Assembly: GCF_052114085.1 (NCBI RefSeq)
Contig: NZ_JBFREB010000001.1
Span: forward strand, 1,240,001 to 1,304,000
DNA from: Leifsonia sp052114085
GTDB lineage: Bacteria > Actinomycetota > Actinomycetes > Actinomycetales > Microbacteriaceae
Length of the DNA: 64,000 nucleotides
Direction: 5' to 3'
This document shows, piece by piece, positions 16,711 through 25,672 of this stretch. Below the pieces are notes generated by a model, which was not told the DNA's origin, made no database searches, and saw only the letters and a program-made list of their open reading frames with translations. The position numbers and the translations under genes were made by a program. The stretch's first letter is position 1; each line of letters starts with the position of its first letter.

Positions 16711-17976
16711 TCAGGCCGGGCGGGGCCTGCGCGGTACATAACGCGGGATGTAGCGGGCCAGCATTCCCGCGCCCGCCAGGCCCAGCAGCCCCATCACTCC
16801 GCTCGCGAACGAGATCGAGACGAGGGCGGTGAGCAGTGACACGAACAGGGGAGCGGCGGCCTGCCCGGCGTCGGCCGAGAACCGCCACGCGCCGAGGAAC
16901 GGCGCGGGACGATCCTTCGGTGCGAGGTCCGCCCCGAGTGTCATGACGATGCCCGATCCGATGCCATTCGCCACCGACAGGAACAGCGAGACGCCGACGT
17001 ACCAGGCGACGGGCGAGGCGAGGTCGTGCGAGAACGCGAGCACGAGGAAGCCGAGCCCCAGGCCGATCATCGAAGGGATGGCGCTCCACATCCGTCCGAA
17101 GCGGTCCATGATCTGCCCGCTCGAGTAGAACAGTGCGAAGTCCACCGCTCCGGCGATTCCGATGATGAGTGCGGTGTTCGACTCGCTGATCCCGATGGAC
17201 ACGGCCCACAGCGGGAGCAGGACCGTGCGGGCGGAGCGGACCGCAGCGACGAGCGAGACTCCCGCGCCCATCCGTGCCAGCACCTCCCGGAACGACCAGA
17301 TGGTGCGGAACAGCCCGTGCGTGCGCTCCTCGGCATCCTCCTCGCCGGCAGTGACGGGCGCGCCGGCCTCGTCGGCGACGCGCTGCGACGGGCCGAACAT
17401 CTTCTCCGGATCTGGGAGGGTGATCAGCACGATCACCGAGCCGAGGCAGCTGACGATGAAGATCCAGAAGACGGACTGGGTGGATCCGGTGAGGGCGATG
17501 ACAGCGGACGCGATGAGTGGGCCGATGAACCAGCCGGCGCGGAAGATGCCGCCGAGCGTCGAGAGGGCTCGCGCGCGGTACCGCTGCGGCACATACGTGG
17601 TCATGAACGCGTGGCGGGCGAGCGCGAAGACCGCGGTGGCGACCCCCACCACGAAGATGCCGACGGTCAGCACCCAATAGTTCGGCGCGAGCAGGCAGAC
17701 GACCACGCCGGCGATCGCGACGGCTGCAGCGCCGATCATCGAGGTGCGCTCGCCGAAGCGCGAGACCACCCAGCCGCTGGGGATGTCCCCGGCCAGTTCG
17801 CCCAGCATCACCATGGAGGCGATGAAGCCCGCCATGGCGAGCCCGGCCCCCAGATTGCCTGCGGCGACGGGGATGATCGGGATGATCGCCCCCTCTCCGA
17901 TGGAGAACAGGAGCGTCGGGAGGAAGGCGGCGAGGGCGACGGAGCGGAAACTGAAGGAGCGCTCGTCGGATGTCAT
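16711..17976 (-). CDS. MFS transporter
   Basis: A 421-residue 12-helix major facilitator. The loop 2/3 motif GDIPSGWVVSRFGERTSMIGA and the second-half repeat SGQIMDRFGRMWSAIPSM are visible. A charged central loop (about 205-235, rich in Glu/Ala) separates the halves. The N-terminal region SIGEGAIIPIIPVAAGNLGAG is typical of drug/solute exporters of the DHA1 type. I chose ATG 17976 with an AAGGA site; the larger open frame upstream is antisense to prfB. The substrate is unknown. Confidence 0.88.
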   Translation of the reverse strand: MTSDERSFSFRSVALAAFLPTLLFSIGEGAIIPIIPVAAGNLGAGLAMAGFIASMVMLGELAGDIPSGWVVSRFGERTSMIGAAAVAIAGVVVCLLAPNYWVLTVGIFVVGVATAVFALARHAFMTTYVPQRYRARALSTLGGIFRAGWFIGPLIASAVIALTGSTQSVFWIFIVSCLGSVIVLITLPDPEKMFGPSQRVADEAGAPVTAGEEDAEERTHGLFRTIWSFREVLARMGAGVSLVAAVRSARTVLLPLWAVSIGISESNTALIIGIAGAVDFALFYSSGQIMDRFGRMWSAIPSMIGLGLGFLVLAFSHDLASPVAWYVGVSLFLSVANGIGSGIVMTLGADLAPKDRPAPFLGAWRFSADAGQAAAPLFVSLLTALVSISFASGVMGLLGLAGAGMLARYIPRYVPRRPRPA

Positions 17977-18039
17977 GTCCTTAACACCGTACAACTTTCC
18001 CCGGCGGAGCCCGTCCGCCCGGGCCCGGTGCCCGCCCGG

Positions 18040-18045
18040 TAGGCT
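18040..18045 (+). promoter_or_regulatory. TAGGCT -10 box of prfB
   Basis: TAGGCT ends 10 bases before ATG 18056; a GGAGG at 18046-18050 falls between, so a leaderless or very short-leader transcript is possible. Confidence 0.5.
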
Positions 18046-18055
18046 GGAGGGCGAC

Positions 18056-19168
18056 ATGATCGAACTCGACCTCTCCTCCCAGATCGCGGACCTGCGCTCC
18101 ACTTTTTCCGACATCACTGCGGTGGTGGATGTGCCGCGCCTCCGTTCGCAGATCGCCGACCTCAGCGAGCAGGCGGGCGTCCCCGACCTCTGGGACGACA
18201 CGGACAACGCGCAGAAGGTCACGAGCGCCCTCAGCCACCGCCAGTCCGAGCTCGCGCGGATCACCGCCATCGAGCGCCGGCTCGACGACCTGGAAGTGCT
18301 GGTCGAGCTCGCCAATGAGGCGGAGGACGAGGAGTCCGCCGCCGAGGCTCGAGCCGAGCTCCAGTCGCTGCAGAAGGCGCTCGGCGACCTCGAGGTGCAG
18401 ACGCTCCTCAGCGGTGAGTACGACGACCGTTCCGCGATCGTCACCATCCGCTCCGGTGCGGGCGGCGACGACGCCACCGACTTCGCCGAGATGCTGATGC
18501 GCATGTACCTGCGTTGGGCGGAGCAGCACAAGTACCCCGTGAAGGTCATGGACACCTCGTACGCCGAGGGCGCCGGCATCAAGTCGGCCACCTTCGAGAT
18601 CGACGCGCCATACGCGTTCGGCACGCTGTCGGTCGAGGCCGGCACTCACCGTCTCGCCCGGATCAGCCCGTTCGGCTCGGCGGACAAGCGCCAGACATCG
18701 TTCGCCGCGGTCGAGGTCATCCCGCTGATGGAGGAGGCGACGGCGGTCGAGGTCCCCGAGGGCGACATCCGCGTCGACGTCTTCCGCTCTTCCGGCCCGG
18801 GCGGGCAGTCGGTGAACACGACCGACTCGGCCGTCCGGATCACGCACCTCCCGACCGGCATCGTGGTCTCGATGCAGAACGAGAAGTCGCAGATCCAGAA
18901 CCGCGCCGCCGCCATGCGCGTGCTGCAGACCCGCCTGCTCCTGCTGCAGAAGGAGGAGGAGGCTGCGAAGAAGAAGGAACTCGCCGGCACCATCACCGCC
19001 AGCTGGGGCGACCAGATGCGCTCCTACTTCCTCTACGGCCAGCAGCTGGTCAAAGACCTCCGCACCGGCTACGAGTCCGGCAATCCGAGCTCGGTGTTCG
19101 ACGGAGACCTCGATGGCTTCATCGCCGCGGGCATCCGCTGGCGCGCAGGCAGCAAGTCCGACGACTGA
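18056..19168 (+). CDS. prfB: Peptide chain release factor 2
   Basis: A 370-residue RF2 that ends translation at UGA and UAA. The GGQ loop appears in RSSGPGGQSVNTTDSAV and the stop-recognition SPF motif in ARISPFGSADKRQTSF. The reading frame is continuous from residue 1, so the autoregulatory +1 frameshift found in many bacterial prfB genes is absent. It precedes ftsE by 154 bases, and the order prfB-ftsE-ftsX-smpB is widely conserved in Actinobacteria. Confidence 0.97.
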   Translation: MIELDLSSQIADLRSTFSDITAVVDVPRLRSQIADLSEQAGVPDLWDDTDNAQKVTSALSHRQSELARITAIERRLDDLEVLVELANEAEDEESAAEARAELQSLQKALGDLEVQTLLSGEYDDRSAIVTIRSGAGGDDATDFAEMLMRMYLRWAEQHKYPVKVMDTSYAEGAGIKSATFEIDAPYAFGTLSVEAGTHRLARISPFGSADKRQTSFAAVEVIPLMEEATAVEVPEGDIRVDVFRSSGPGGQSVNTTDSAVRITHLPTGIVVSMQNEKSQIQNRAAAMRVLQTRLLLLQKEEEAAKKKELAGTITASWGDQMRSYFLYGQQLVKDLRTGYESGNPSSVFDGDLDGFIAAGIRWRAGSKSDD

Positions 19169-19307
19169 GCATCGGCGTCCGGGTCATACGGCGGAATCCG
19201 CTGCGGGAGTGCATCCGACGCATGGGCTTCGCGTAGCGGACGTCCACCTCGCTGTCAGGGTTGCGGCGCTCGGGCATGTCGCTACTGCGGATCGGCGCGC
19301 GACTGCC

Positions 19308-19313
19308 TAGTCT
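19308..19313 (+). promoter_or_regulatory. TAGTCT -10 box of ftsE
   Basis: TAGTCT ends 9 bases before ATG 19323, consistent with a leaderless or near-leaderless ftsEX transcript. Confidence 0.5.
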
Positions 19314-19322
19314 CAGAGGGTC

Positions 19323-20378
19323 ATGATCCGGTTCGAACACGTATCCAAGCAGTACTCGGGCACGACGCGCCCGGCGCTGAACGGCATCAACCTGGAAGTC
19401 CTGCGCGGAGAGTTCGTCTTCCTCGTCGGCGCCTCGGGTTCCGGCAAGTCCAGCTGCCTGCGCCTCATCCTCAAGGAGGAGAAGCCGACCAAGGGCAAGA
19501 TCCACGTTCTGGGTCAGGACCTCGGCTCGATTTCGTCGCGCAAGGTGCCCTACTTCCGCCGCAACATCGGCGTCGTCTTCCAGGACTTCCGGCTGCTCCC
19601 CAACAAGACGGTCTTCCAGAACGTCGCATTCACCCTGCAGGTGATCGGGAAGTCGCGCGGCTTCATCCAGGAGGCCGTCCCCGACGTGCTCAAGATGGTC
19701 GGACTCGAGGGCAAGGCCCTCCGCCTTCCGCACGAGCTCTCCGGCGGTGAGCAACAGCGCGTCGCGATCGCGCGAGCGGTCGTGAACAAGCCGCAGGTGC
19801 TCCTCGCTGACGAGCCCACCGGAAACCTGGACCCGGCCACGAGCGCCGGCATCATGGCCACCCTCGAGCGGATCAATGCCAGCGGCACGACGGTGCTCAT
19901 GGCCACTCACGAGGCGGCGATCGTCGACCAGATGAAACGCCGCGTGATCGAGCTGGTGAACGGGCAGATCGTCCGCGACGAGCGACACGGCGGCTACGGA
20001 TTCACCGCGGCGGTACCGATCGCGCAGCCGGTGGAGCGCGACGAGCCGATTACGATCGCGACGCCGGCCTACGCCGGCGGAGTTCCGGCGCAGGCGGCCG
20101 CTTCCGCCGAGGCGCCCATGACGCGCCCCCACGCACCGACTTCCGTTCCGACCGCCCCCGTGTCGCTGCCGCAGCAGACCGCTCCGGTCCAGCCGGTGCA
20201 GCCCCAGACCGTGCCCGCGCACCACGAGCCCCCGCGGCACCAGCAGGAGCCGGTGCCGCCGGCGCCCGCATCGGAGGAGTTGCCGGAGCACCTGAACTTC
20301 ACCGCCAACCTCGACCTGAGCGGACTGCGCGAGGGCGCCGACCGCCAGGGCGACCAGAATGTAGGGCCGACGAAATGA
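19323..20378 (+). CDS. ftsE: Cell division ATP-binding protein FtsE with long Pro-rich C-terminal extension
   Basis: The ATPase of the FtsEX complex that links septum-wall hydrolysis to division. The core (1-228) has Walker A GASGSGKSS, signature LSGGEQQR, and Walker B VLLADEPTGNLDP. FtsE is usually about 230 residues; this one has 351, the extra 120 being rich in Pro, Gln and Ala and ending in a short charged segment around EHLNFTANLDLSGLREG. The extension should be cytoplasmic and disordered. The stop overlaps the ftsX start (ATGA), so the pair is co-translated. Confidence 0.96.
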   Translation: MIRFEHVSKQYSGTTRPALNGINLEVLRGEFVFLVGASGSGKSSCLRLILKEEKPTKGKIHVLGQDLGSISSRKVPYFRRNIGVVFQDFRLLPNKTVFQNVAFTLQVIGKSRGFIQEAVPDVLKMVGLEGKALRLPHELSGGEQQRVAIARAVVNKPQVLLADEPTGNLDPATSAGIMATLERINASGTTVLMATHEAAIVDQMKRRVIELVNGQIVRDERHGGYGFTAAVPIAQPVERDEPITIATPAYAGGVPAQAAASAEAPMTRPHAPTSVPTAPVSLPQQTAPVQPVQPQTVPAHHEPPRHQQEPVPPAPASEELPEHLNFTANLDLSGLREGADRQGDQNVGPTK

Positions 20379-21280
20379 GATTCGGACTCATCTGGTCGGA
20401 GGTCGGCAACGGCCTCCGCCGCAACCTCTCCATGGTCGTCTCCGTCGTCCTGGTGACCTTCATCTCCCTCACCTTCGTGGGAACCGCCGTGCTGCTGCAG
20501 ATGCAGATCGGCCAGATGAAGACCTACTGGTACGACCGCGCCCAGGTCGCCGTGTACATGTGCACGCCAACGGACGCCTGCGCGTCCGGCGCCGCGACCG
20601 ACCAGTCCATCGAGACGGTCAAGAAGCAGCTGGAGTCGCCCGAGCTCGCTCCGTACATCCAGAAGTTCTACTTCCAGGACCAGCAGCAGGGCTACGAGCA
20701 GTTCAAGCAGCAGTTCAAGGGCAACCAGATCGCGGACTTCGTCACGCCGGACATGATCCCGCAGACGTTCTGGGTCAACCTGAAGGACCCGAACAACTCG
20801 GCCGTGCTGACCGAGACGCTGTCCGGAGCGGCGGGCGTGCAGAGTGTCGTCGACCAGCGGAGCTACCTGGACCAGATCTTCAGCATCCTGAATGCGGCCA
20901 GTTACACGGCGATCGGTATCGCCGCCATCATGCTCGTCGCCGCGGTGCTCCTGATCGCCACCACCATCCGGCTCTCCGCCTTCTCGAGACGCCGGGAGAT
21001 CGGGATCATGCGCCTGGTGGGAGCGTCGAACCGGTTCATCCAGACGCCCTTCATCATCGAGGGTGTGATCGCGGCCCTGATCGGGTCGATCCTGGCCTCG
21101 GTCGTGCTGGCCGTCGGCGTGCAGTTCTTCGTGCGCGGGTACCTGAGCGACCGCATCCAGTCGATCAATTTCGTCGGGATGGATCAGGCATGGCTGGTCA
21201 TCCCGATCCTGATCATCATCGGCGTGCTGCTCGCGGCGGCGTCCGCCAACTTCGCCATCCGGCGCTACCTGCGGGTCTGA
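20375..21280 (+). CDS. ftsX: Cell division protein FtsX
   Basis: A 301-residue membrane partner of FtsE. It has an N-terminal helix (about 20-42), an extracellular domain (about 45-175, with a Cys pair in YMCTPTDACASG) and three C-terminal helices of the FtsX/MacB fold with the cytoplasmic segment SRRREIGIMRLVGASN. In Actinobacteria the outer domain contacts a peptidoglycan hydrolase (RipC-like), which is not in the window. It overlaps ftsE by 4 bases. Confidence 0.96.
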   Translation: MRFGLIWSEVGNGLRRNLSMVVSVVLVTFISLTFVGTAVLLQMQIGQMKTYWYDRAQVAVYMCTPTDACASGAATDQSIETVKKQLESPELAPYIQKFYFQDQQQGYEQFKQQFKGNQIADFVTPDMIPQTFWVNLKDPNNSAVLTETLSGAAGVQSVVDQRSYLDQIFSILNAASYTAIGIAAIMLVAAVLLIATTIRLSAFSRRREIGIMRLVGASNRFIQTPFIIEGVIAALIGSILASVVLAVGVQFFVRGYLSDRIQSINFVGMDQAWLVIPILIIIGVLLAAASANFAIRRYLRV

Positions 21281-21306
21281 CGCGACCAGACGCCTCTCGG
21301 AGGCGA

Positions 21307-21339
21307 TAGACTGGTCCGCTGCCCGGCATCGTGCCGGGC
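21307..21339 (+). promoter_or_regulatory. smpB promoter box and 5' stem-loop
   Basis: TAGACT (21307-21312) is a likely -10. A perfect 7-base hairpin, GCCCGGC (21321-21327) with GCCGGGC (21333-21339), would form at the very 5' end of the transcript. It could stabilise the smpB mRNA or end the ftsEX transcript. Confidence 0.45.
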
Positions 21340-21369
21340 GGCTTCCACCGTCGATGTCAGGAGTGCGCT

Positions 21370-21846
21370 GTGCCGAAGGAACGTGGCCAGAAGGTCGTGG
21401 CCACCAATCGCCGCGCGCGCCACGACTACACGATCGAGGACACCTTCGAGGCGGGACTGGTGCTCACCGGTACCGAAGTGAAGTCGCTGAGGCTGGGTCG
21501 TGCTTCGCTGGTCGACGGCTACGCCTTCGTCGAGGGTGGCGAGGCGTGGCTCGATGCGGTGCACATCCCCGAGTATGCGGACGGCACCTGGAACAATCAC
21601 GCCCCGCGCCGCAAGCGAAAGCTGCTGCTGCACAAGGCGCAGATCCTGAAGATCGAGAACAAGGTCAAGCAGGGCGGCTACACGATCATCCCGCTGTCGA
21701 TCTACTTCAACGAGGGTCGGGCCAAGGTCGAGATCGCGGTGGCGAAGGGCAAGCGCGAGTACGACAAGCGCCAGGCACTGCGTGAGCGTCAGGACAACCG
21801 CGAGGCGCAGCGCGCCATGTCCACCCAGCGCCACTTGGGGGAGTGA
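21370..21846 (+). CDS. smpB: SsrA-binding protein
   Basis: A 158-residue partner of tmRNA in trans-translation. The family start VATNRRARHDYTIEDTFEAG, the core LTGTEVKSLRLGRASL and the C-terminal helix-forming tail GKREYDKRQALRER...AMSTQRHLGE are clear. GTG 21370 has a GGAG site 6 bases upstream. The tmRNA gene lies 2.3 kb downstream on the same strand, with a phosphatase and two other genes in between. Confidence 0.97.
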   Translation: MPKERGQKVVATNRRARHDYTIEDTFEAGLVLTGTEVKSLRLGRASLVDGYAFVEGGEAWLDAVHIPEYADGTWNNHAPRRKRKLLLHKAQILKIENKVKQGGYTIIPLSIYFNEGRAKVEIAVAKGKREYDKRQALRERQDNREAQRAMSTQRHLGE

Positions 21847-21859
21847 CAGACTGGGATCC

Positions 21860-22600
21860 ATGGACTCCACCGCTCAGCGCATCCCGATCGAAGGCACCTA
21901 TAACTTCCGGGACGTGGGCGGGTACCCGACGGAGGGCGGCGTCACCCGCGAGGGCAAGCTGTACCGGGCCGACGCACTCGGCCGTCTCGGCGAGGCGGGA
22001 CGGGAGGGACTGCGCGAGCTCGGCATCCGTATCGTCATCGACCTGCGCGACGATTTCGAGGTGCAATCCCTACCGGACGACCTTGCGGGGCTTGACGTGG
22101 AGGTGCTGCACCTTCCCGTCTTCGAGGGCTCCGGCGCATCGGCCTCGACGGTCGGCGCGACCATCCTGCACCTGTACGACAAGATCGTCTTCCAGCACAC
22201 CGAGGTGATCGTCCGGGCGCTGCGCGAGATCGCGGACACCGGCGACGAGCCGGTGGTCGTGCACTGCACGGCCGGCAAGGACCGTACGGGGATCGTGGTC
22301 GCGCTCGCCCTCCTGGCTGTCGGCGTCGACCGTCGCACGGTCGTGGACGACTACGCGCTCACCGAGGCGAACCTCCAGGGGCCGTGGCTGGAAGGGATGC
22401 TGGAGCTCGTCCGCGGATACGGCGTGGAGGTCACACCCGACCTGCGTATCATCCTCGGCGGGAGTCCGCGTGAAGCTCTCGAGACGACGATCGACAGCAT
22501 CGAGGAGCGGTACGGAAGCGTCCGCGAGTACCTCCTCGCCGCCGGCCTCGACGAACTGGAGCTGGCGAAACTCCGCTCGGTGCTCGTCGAACCTGCGTGA
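21860..22600 (+). CDS. Tyrosine/serine protein phosphatase (Y_phosphatase3 type)
   Basis: A 246-residue dual-specificity type phosphatase similar to PtpB/MptpB. The N-terminal GTYNFRDVGGYPT and the P-loop VVHCTAGKDRTGIV (catalytic Cys in HCTAGKDRTG, about residue 134) are diagnostic, and IVIDLRDDFEV carries the conserved Arg/Asp. Mycobacterial relatives dephosphorylate phospho-Tyr and phosphoinositides; the target here is unknown. ATG 21860 lies 7 bases after a CAGACT box. Confidence 0.93.
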   Translation: MDSTAQRIPIEGTYNFRDVGGYPTEGGVTREGKLYRADALGRLGEAGREGLRELGIRIVIDLRDDFEVQSLPDDLAGLDVEVLHLPVFEGSGASASTVGATILHLYDKIVFQHTEVIVRALREIADTGDEPVVVHCTAGKDRTGIVVALALLAVGVDRRTVVDDYALTEANLQGPWLEGMLELVRGYGVEVTPDLRIILGGSPREALETTIDSIEERYGSVREYLLAAGLDELELAKLRSVLVEPA

Positions 22601-22673
22601 CGCGACCGGATTCTCACCGGACCCATAACCGCCTCCCAGCACGGATGGGGCTCACGGCTGCTTTCATGTGATC

Positions 22674-23324
22674 ATGAGCAACACCCAGCCGACCGAGCCG
22701 CTCCTGCCTCGCCAGGAACCGCCGACACCGCCCGGCCCGCCCTATGGCGGGCAGGCTCCTGTCGTTACGCCCGGTGAGCCGTTCTACAAGCGCCACGGGC
22801 TGGCGTTCGCCATCTCGACGCTGGTGCTCTCGATCGTCATCCTGCTCGGCATCGTCACGGCAGGCGCCTTCGCGGTGGCCAGCGTGGTCTCGCACGTGGG
22901 GGAGCGCGTCATCTCCCGCACCTTCCCACAGCAGCCCGGCGTGCCCGGGATGCCCGGCCTGCCGGGCGACGGCGGCAAGAACGACGGCGGCAAGAACGGC
23001 GGCGGCCAGGGTGGCGGTCAGCAGGGCGGGGGACCCCAGCAGGGCCAGGTGCTCGTGCGCGGAACCATCGCATCCGTCGATGGCGACAGCTGGAGCATCG
23101 CCCGGCAGAACGGCTCCTCGGTCGACGTGACGGTGAACTCCTCGACCGTCTTCGGCGCGCCGGGCCAGTCGGTGGCCAAGTCCGACTTCGCGCGGGGGGA
23201 TGAGGTCGTCATCATCGGGACGCGCTCCGACGGCGAGGTGACCGCGACCCGCATCCTGAAGCTGGACTCGTTCCCGACCCGTCCGCCGTCGACACCGGGA
23301 GCCCCCGCGACTCCAGGGCCGTGA
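22674..23324 (+). CDS. Membrane-anchored protein with Gly-rich linker and DUF5666-like domain
   Basis: A 216-residue protein, not named. The N-terminus (1-37) is Pro-rich and cytoplasmic, followed by one transmembrane helix (about 42-65), an exported linker with Pro/Gly/Gln repeats (PGVPGMPGLPGDGG, GQGGGQQGGGPQQG) and a C-terminal beta domain (about 122-200; VRGTIASVDGDSWSIARQNG, RGDEVVIIGTRSDGEVTATRI) that resembles DUF5666 or OB-like beta-barrels. The role could be envelope sensing or scaffolding; no enzyme motif is seen. ATG 22674 is preferred over GTG 22668. Confidence 0.75.
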   Translation: MSNTQPTEPLLPRQEPPTPPGPPYGGQAPVVTPGEPFYKRHGLAFAISTLVLSIVILLGIVTAGAFAVASVVSHVGERVISRTFPQQPGVPGMPGLPGDGGKNDGGKNGGGQGGGQQGGGPQQGQVLVRGTIASVDGDSWSIARQNGSSVDVTVNSSTVFGAPGQSVAKSDFARGDEVVIIGTRSDGEVTATRILKLDSFPTRPPSTPGAPATPGP

Positions 23325-23993
23325 TCAGCCGGCCGAGAAGCGCGCGTGCACCTGGACCGCGATGGTGAGCTCCTCCGGCTTGAGCGCGAGGCTGACGCCC
23401 CCGGCGTCTCCGGAGACCGCCCGCGCGAACAGCGGCTGCGGCGGCTGGCCGGGCGCTGAGCTGTCACCGAGCATCCCCGGGTCACTCAGAGCGAGCGGTT
23501 TGACGGTGCTGAGACCGAGGCTGGTCGCGTAGACCGTCGCCTTCGCGACGGCGTTCTCCACGGCGCGGCGCCGAGCCTCCTGGGTGAGCGATTGCCGGCG
23601 TGCCTCGGTGAGCGACCAGGTCACTCCATCGACGAGGACGCCGTCGAGCAGGGAGACCACACCGACCCAGTCGGAGAGTGCCGTGAGGTCGCTGAACAGC
23701 GCGTCGATTCCGACCTCGGCGTGGTGCACCACGTCGAGGCGCTGCCCCTCGCTGCTCCAGGGCCGGTCGCCCCACACACGCAGCTGGTCGGACGACCACT
23801 GGACGACAGGCCCGCTCTGCGGATCGTGCAGGTCGCGCAGTTCGCTGGTGAGCGAGATCTGCCGCTGCGTGGTCAGCGCGAGCACCTCATTCCGTACCGG
23901 TCCTTCGTAGGAGACCCGCAGTCGCAGGGCGCCCCGCTCAGCAGGATGACGCAGCTCGTATTCGCCCTGAACCGTGATGATCGTGTCGGCCAT
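23325..23993 (-). CDS. SIMPL (DUF541) domain protein
   Basis: A 222-residue protein of the SIMPL/DUF541 family: MADTIITVQGEYELRHPAERG at the start, then the alternating beta pattern and the helical segment LTEARRQSLTQEARRRAVENAVAKA typical of the domain. Most members are periplasmic or exported; this one lacks a signal peptide, suggesting a cytoplasmic actinobacterial variant. Function in the family is poorly defined (oxidative stress or kinase signalling have been proposed). It converges on the preceding gene with no gap. Confidence 0.85.
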   Translation of the reverse strand: MADTIITVQGEYELRHPAERGALRLRVSYEGPVRNEVLALTTQRQISLTSELRDLHDPQSGPVVQWSSDQLRVWGDRPWSSEGQRLDVVHHAEVGIDALFSDLTALSDWVGVVSLLDGVLVDGVTWSLTEARRQSLTQEARRRAVENAVAKATVYATSLGLSTVKPLALSDPGMLGDSSAPGQPPQPLFARAVSGDAGGVSLALKPEELTIAVQVHARFSAG

Positions 23994-24121
23994 TCCCCGA
24001 TGGTGGCATAAACGATGGTGCACCGATGTTGTATGATGAGAAGCTCGCCGCGGAAGCGGTGGGATCTGTATCTGCACAACTCAACAGCGCGTGACAGCGA
24101 CCCGGCCAGACGGCCGCGCAT

Positions 24122-24517
24122 GGGGATGATCGGTTTCGACATTGTCTGCGTGACTGTGAGAAGCGGGTCGAGGATGCATGGTTATCTCGTTAACGATCCA
24201 TGCAAAAAAATAAGTGCCAATAACAAGAGCACTGTCTCGGCCAAGGCCGACTTCGCCCTCGCGGCGTAAGTTCACCTCCGCCATTTAAGAGACCGTCAGT
24301 CCGGGAATTGTTCCCTACCCGGATCCTGGCGTCAGCTAGGGGACTTGCTTCTGCGTTGAGCATCAGGGCGCAGAGGGACTTCCACTGATACTGGGCCCGT
24401 CGGAGTAGATGCCTGTGACAAGCTCCGGGGCCGAGAAAGCGAATTCCACCGGCTACACCCGTAGAAGGCACATGACCACAGCAGTGGACGGGGGTTCAAT
24501 TCCCCCCATCTCCACCA
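24122..24517 (+). ncRNA. ssrA: Transfer-messenger RNA
   Basis: The 5' GGGGATG pairs with the 3' CATCTCC before an encoded ACCA at 24514-24517, and GGGTTCAATTCC is the T arm. The tag frame starts with GCC at 24216 and encodes ANNKSTVSAKADFALAA ending at TAA 24267-24269, with a typical degradation end (ALAA). The gene lies close to smpB on the same strand. A TATGAT box at 24032-24037 could be the promoter. Confidence 0.97.
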
Positions 24518-24575
24518 TTCGGTCGCTGTCACGCGTTGCTTGAGATCCGCGTGCGTGGTCACGCCGTGGAGTGCG

Positions 24576-25547
24576 TCAGAGCTCGATGGAGTAGTGGACC
24601 TGGCTATCGTGGGTGACGAACCCAGCCCTCTCGTAGATTCCGAGTTCGGGGCTTGAAGGATCCGCATCTACTCTGACGCTGGCCCGTCCGTAGCGGCGGT
24701 TTTGTGCCTCCCGCAGCGTGTGCGAGATCAGGGCTTCGGCCACGCCGCGCTCGTGGTACGCGGGCCGCGTGGCGACGACCCTGAAATAGGCGTCACGGAT
24801 GCCAGTCGCCGCCGTCTCGGCCTCCCACGAGACGACCAGGAGGGCCCCGGCGGCCATCCCGGTCGCGGCGTCACGCAACAGAAAGCTCAGCTCCGGCTGA
24901 AAGCTGGAGTTCACGGCCCATACCTTCCACTCCTCTGCGCTGAGCTGCGACCGGCCCACCTGCTGGGCGGCGTCGTTGCGGACCGCGCGGAACTCCTCAT
25001 CGGTCTCAGCCGCGTAGCCCTCGATCCGAAGGCCGTCGGGGATAGGAGCGTCCGGAATCGCCGCGCCGAGCGGATGTCTCATGTGCCGGCTCCACTTCGT
25101 CGCCGTCATACCGGCAGCACGGTATAGGGCGACCGCGCCGTCGACATGCTCGCCGTAGACGGACTCGACGACCAATTGGAGCGAGGGGTGATGCAGTGCG
25201 TGCAGCGCTTCGGCCGTCACCAGCCCGTGCTGCAGGAGCTTCGTCCCCAGTCCCTGGCGGCGATGCGTGGGCCGGACAGCGCCGGCGGCCTGCACCCGGT
25301 GGACGATCTCGGCTGTCGGCTTGTAGTGCACCGCCGAGAAGCCGAGCATCGTCGCGCCGTCGAACACGGCAAGAGTGGATGTCGGAAGGTCGTCGACCGG
25401 TGACTCCAACTCCTCGGCCGCGTCCTCCACGGTGTACTGCCCCCAGACGTGGTCCTCCGCGTCGATCGCGTTCAGGAGGTCTGCCATCGCCGCGCTGTCG
25501 GTCACAGCCAGCGGACGCCAAACGAGGTTCTGCGACTCGACAGTCAT
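24576..25547 (-). CDS. Tandem-domain GNAT N-acetyltransferase (mycothiol synthase-like)
   Basis: A 323-residue protein with two GNAT domains, as in MshD-like enzymes. The first domain carries the acetyl-CoA loop VRPTHRRQGLGTKLLQHGL (about 105-123) and the second ATRPAYHERGVAEALISHTL (about 262-281) with the final IYERAGFV. Tandem GNATs often have one catalytic and one structural half. The substrate is unknown. ATG 25547 is supported by a TAGGGT box 7 bases upstream; the gene is divergent from an MFS transporter. Confidence 0.88.
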   Translation of the reverse strand: MTVESQNLVWRPLAVTDSAAMADLLNAIDAEDHVWGQYTVEDAAEELESPVDDLPTSTLAVFDGATMLGFSAVHYKPTAEIVHRVQAAGAVRPTHRRQGLGTKLLQHGLVTAEALHALHHPSLQLVVESVYGEHVDGAVALYRAAGMTATKWSRHMRHPLGAAIPDAPIPDGLRIEGYAAETDEEFRAVRNDAAQQVGRSQLSAEEWKVWAVNSSFQPELSFLLRDAATGMAAGALLVVSWEAETAATGIRDAYFRVVATRPAYHERGVAEALISHTLREAQNRRYGRASVRVDADPSSPELGIYERAGFVTHDSQVHYSIEL

Positions 25548-25554
25548 GGTCGCA

Positions 25555-25560
25555 ACCCTA
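25555..25560 (-). promoter_or_regulatory. TAGGGT -10 box of the GNAT gene (leaderless type)
   Basis: TAGGGT on the minus strand lies 7 bases before ATG 25547. Confidence 0.5.
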
Positions 25561-25672
25561 CAGAGCGCGGTCAGGGCTGCTATCACGCCATTCATCCAGC
25601 TCTATCTCCTGTCGCTGCCGATCTCTGATCGCCCTCTAGCCAACTCCCGACCCGCGAAGTTACCTTCGGGCG

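Noticed and set aside
18056..18150. Programmed +1 frameshift in prfB
   Set aside because: The frame is continuous from the start and no in-frame UGA occurs in the early codons.
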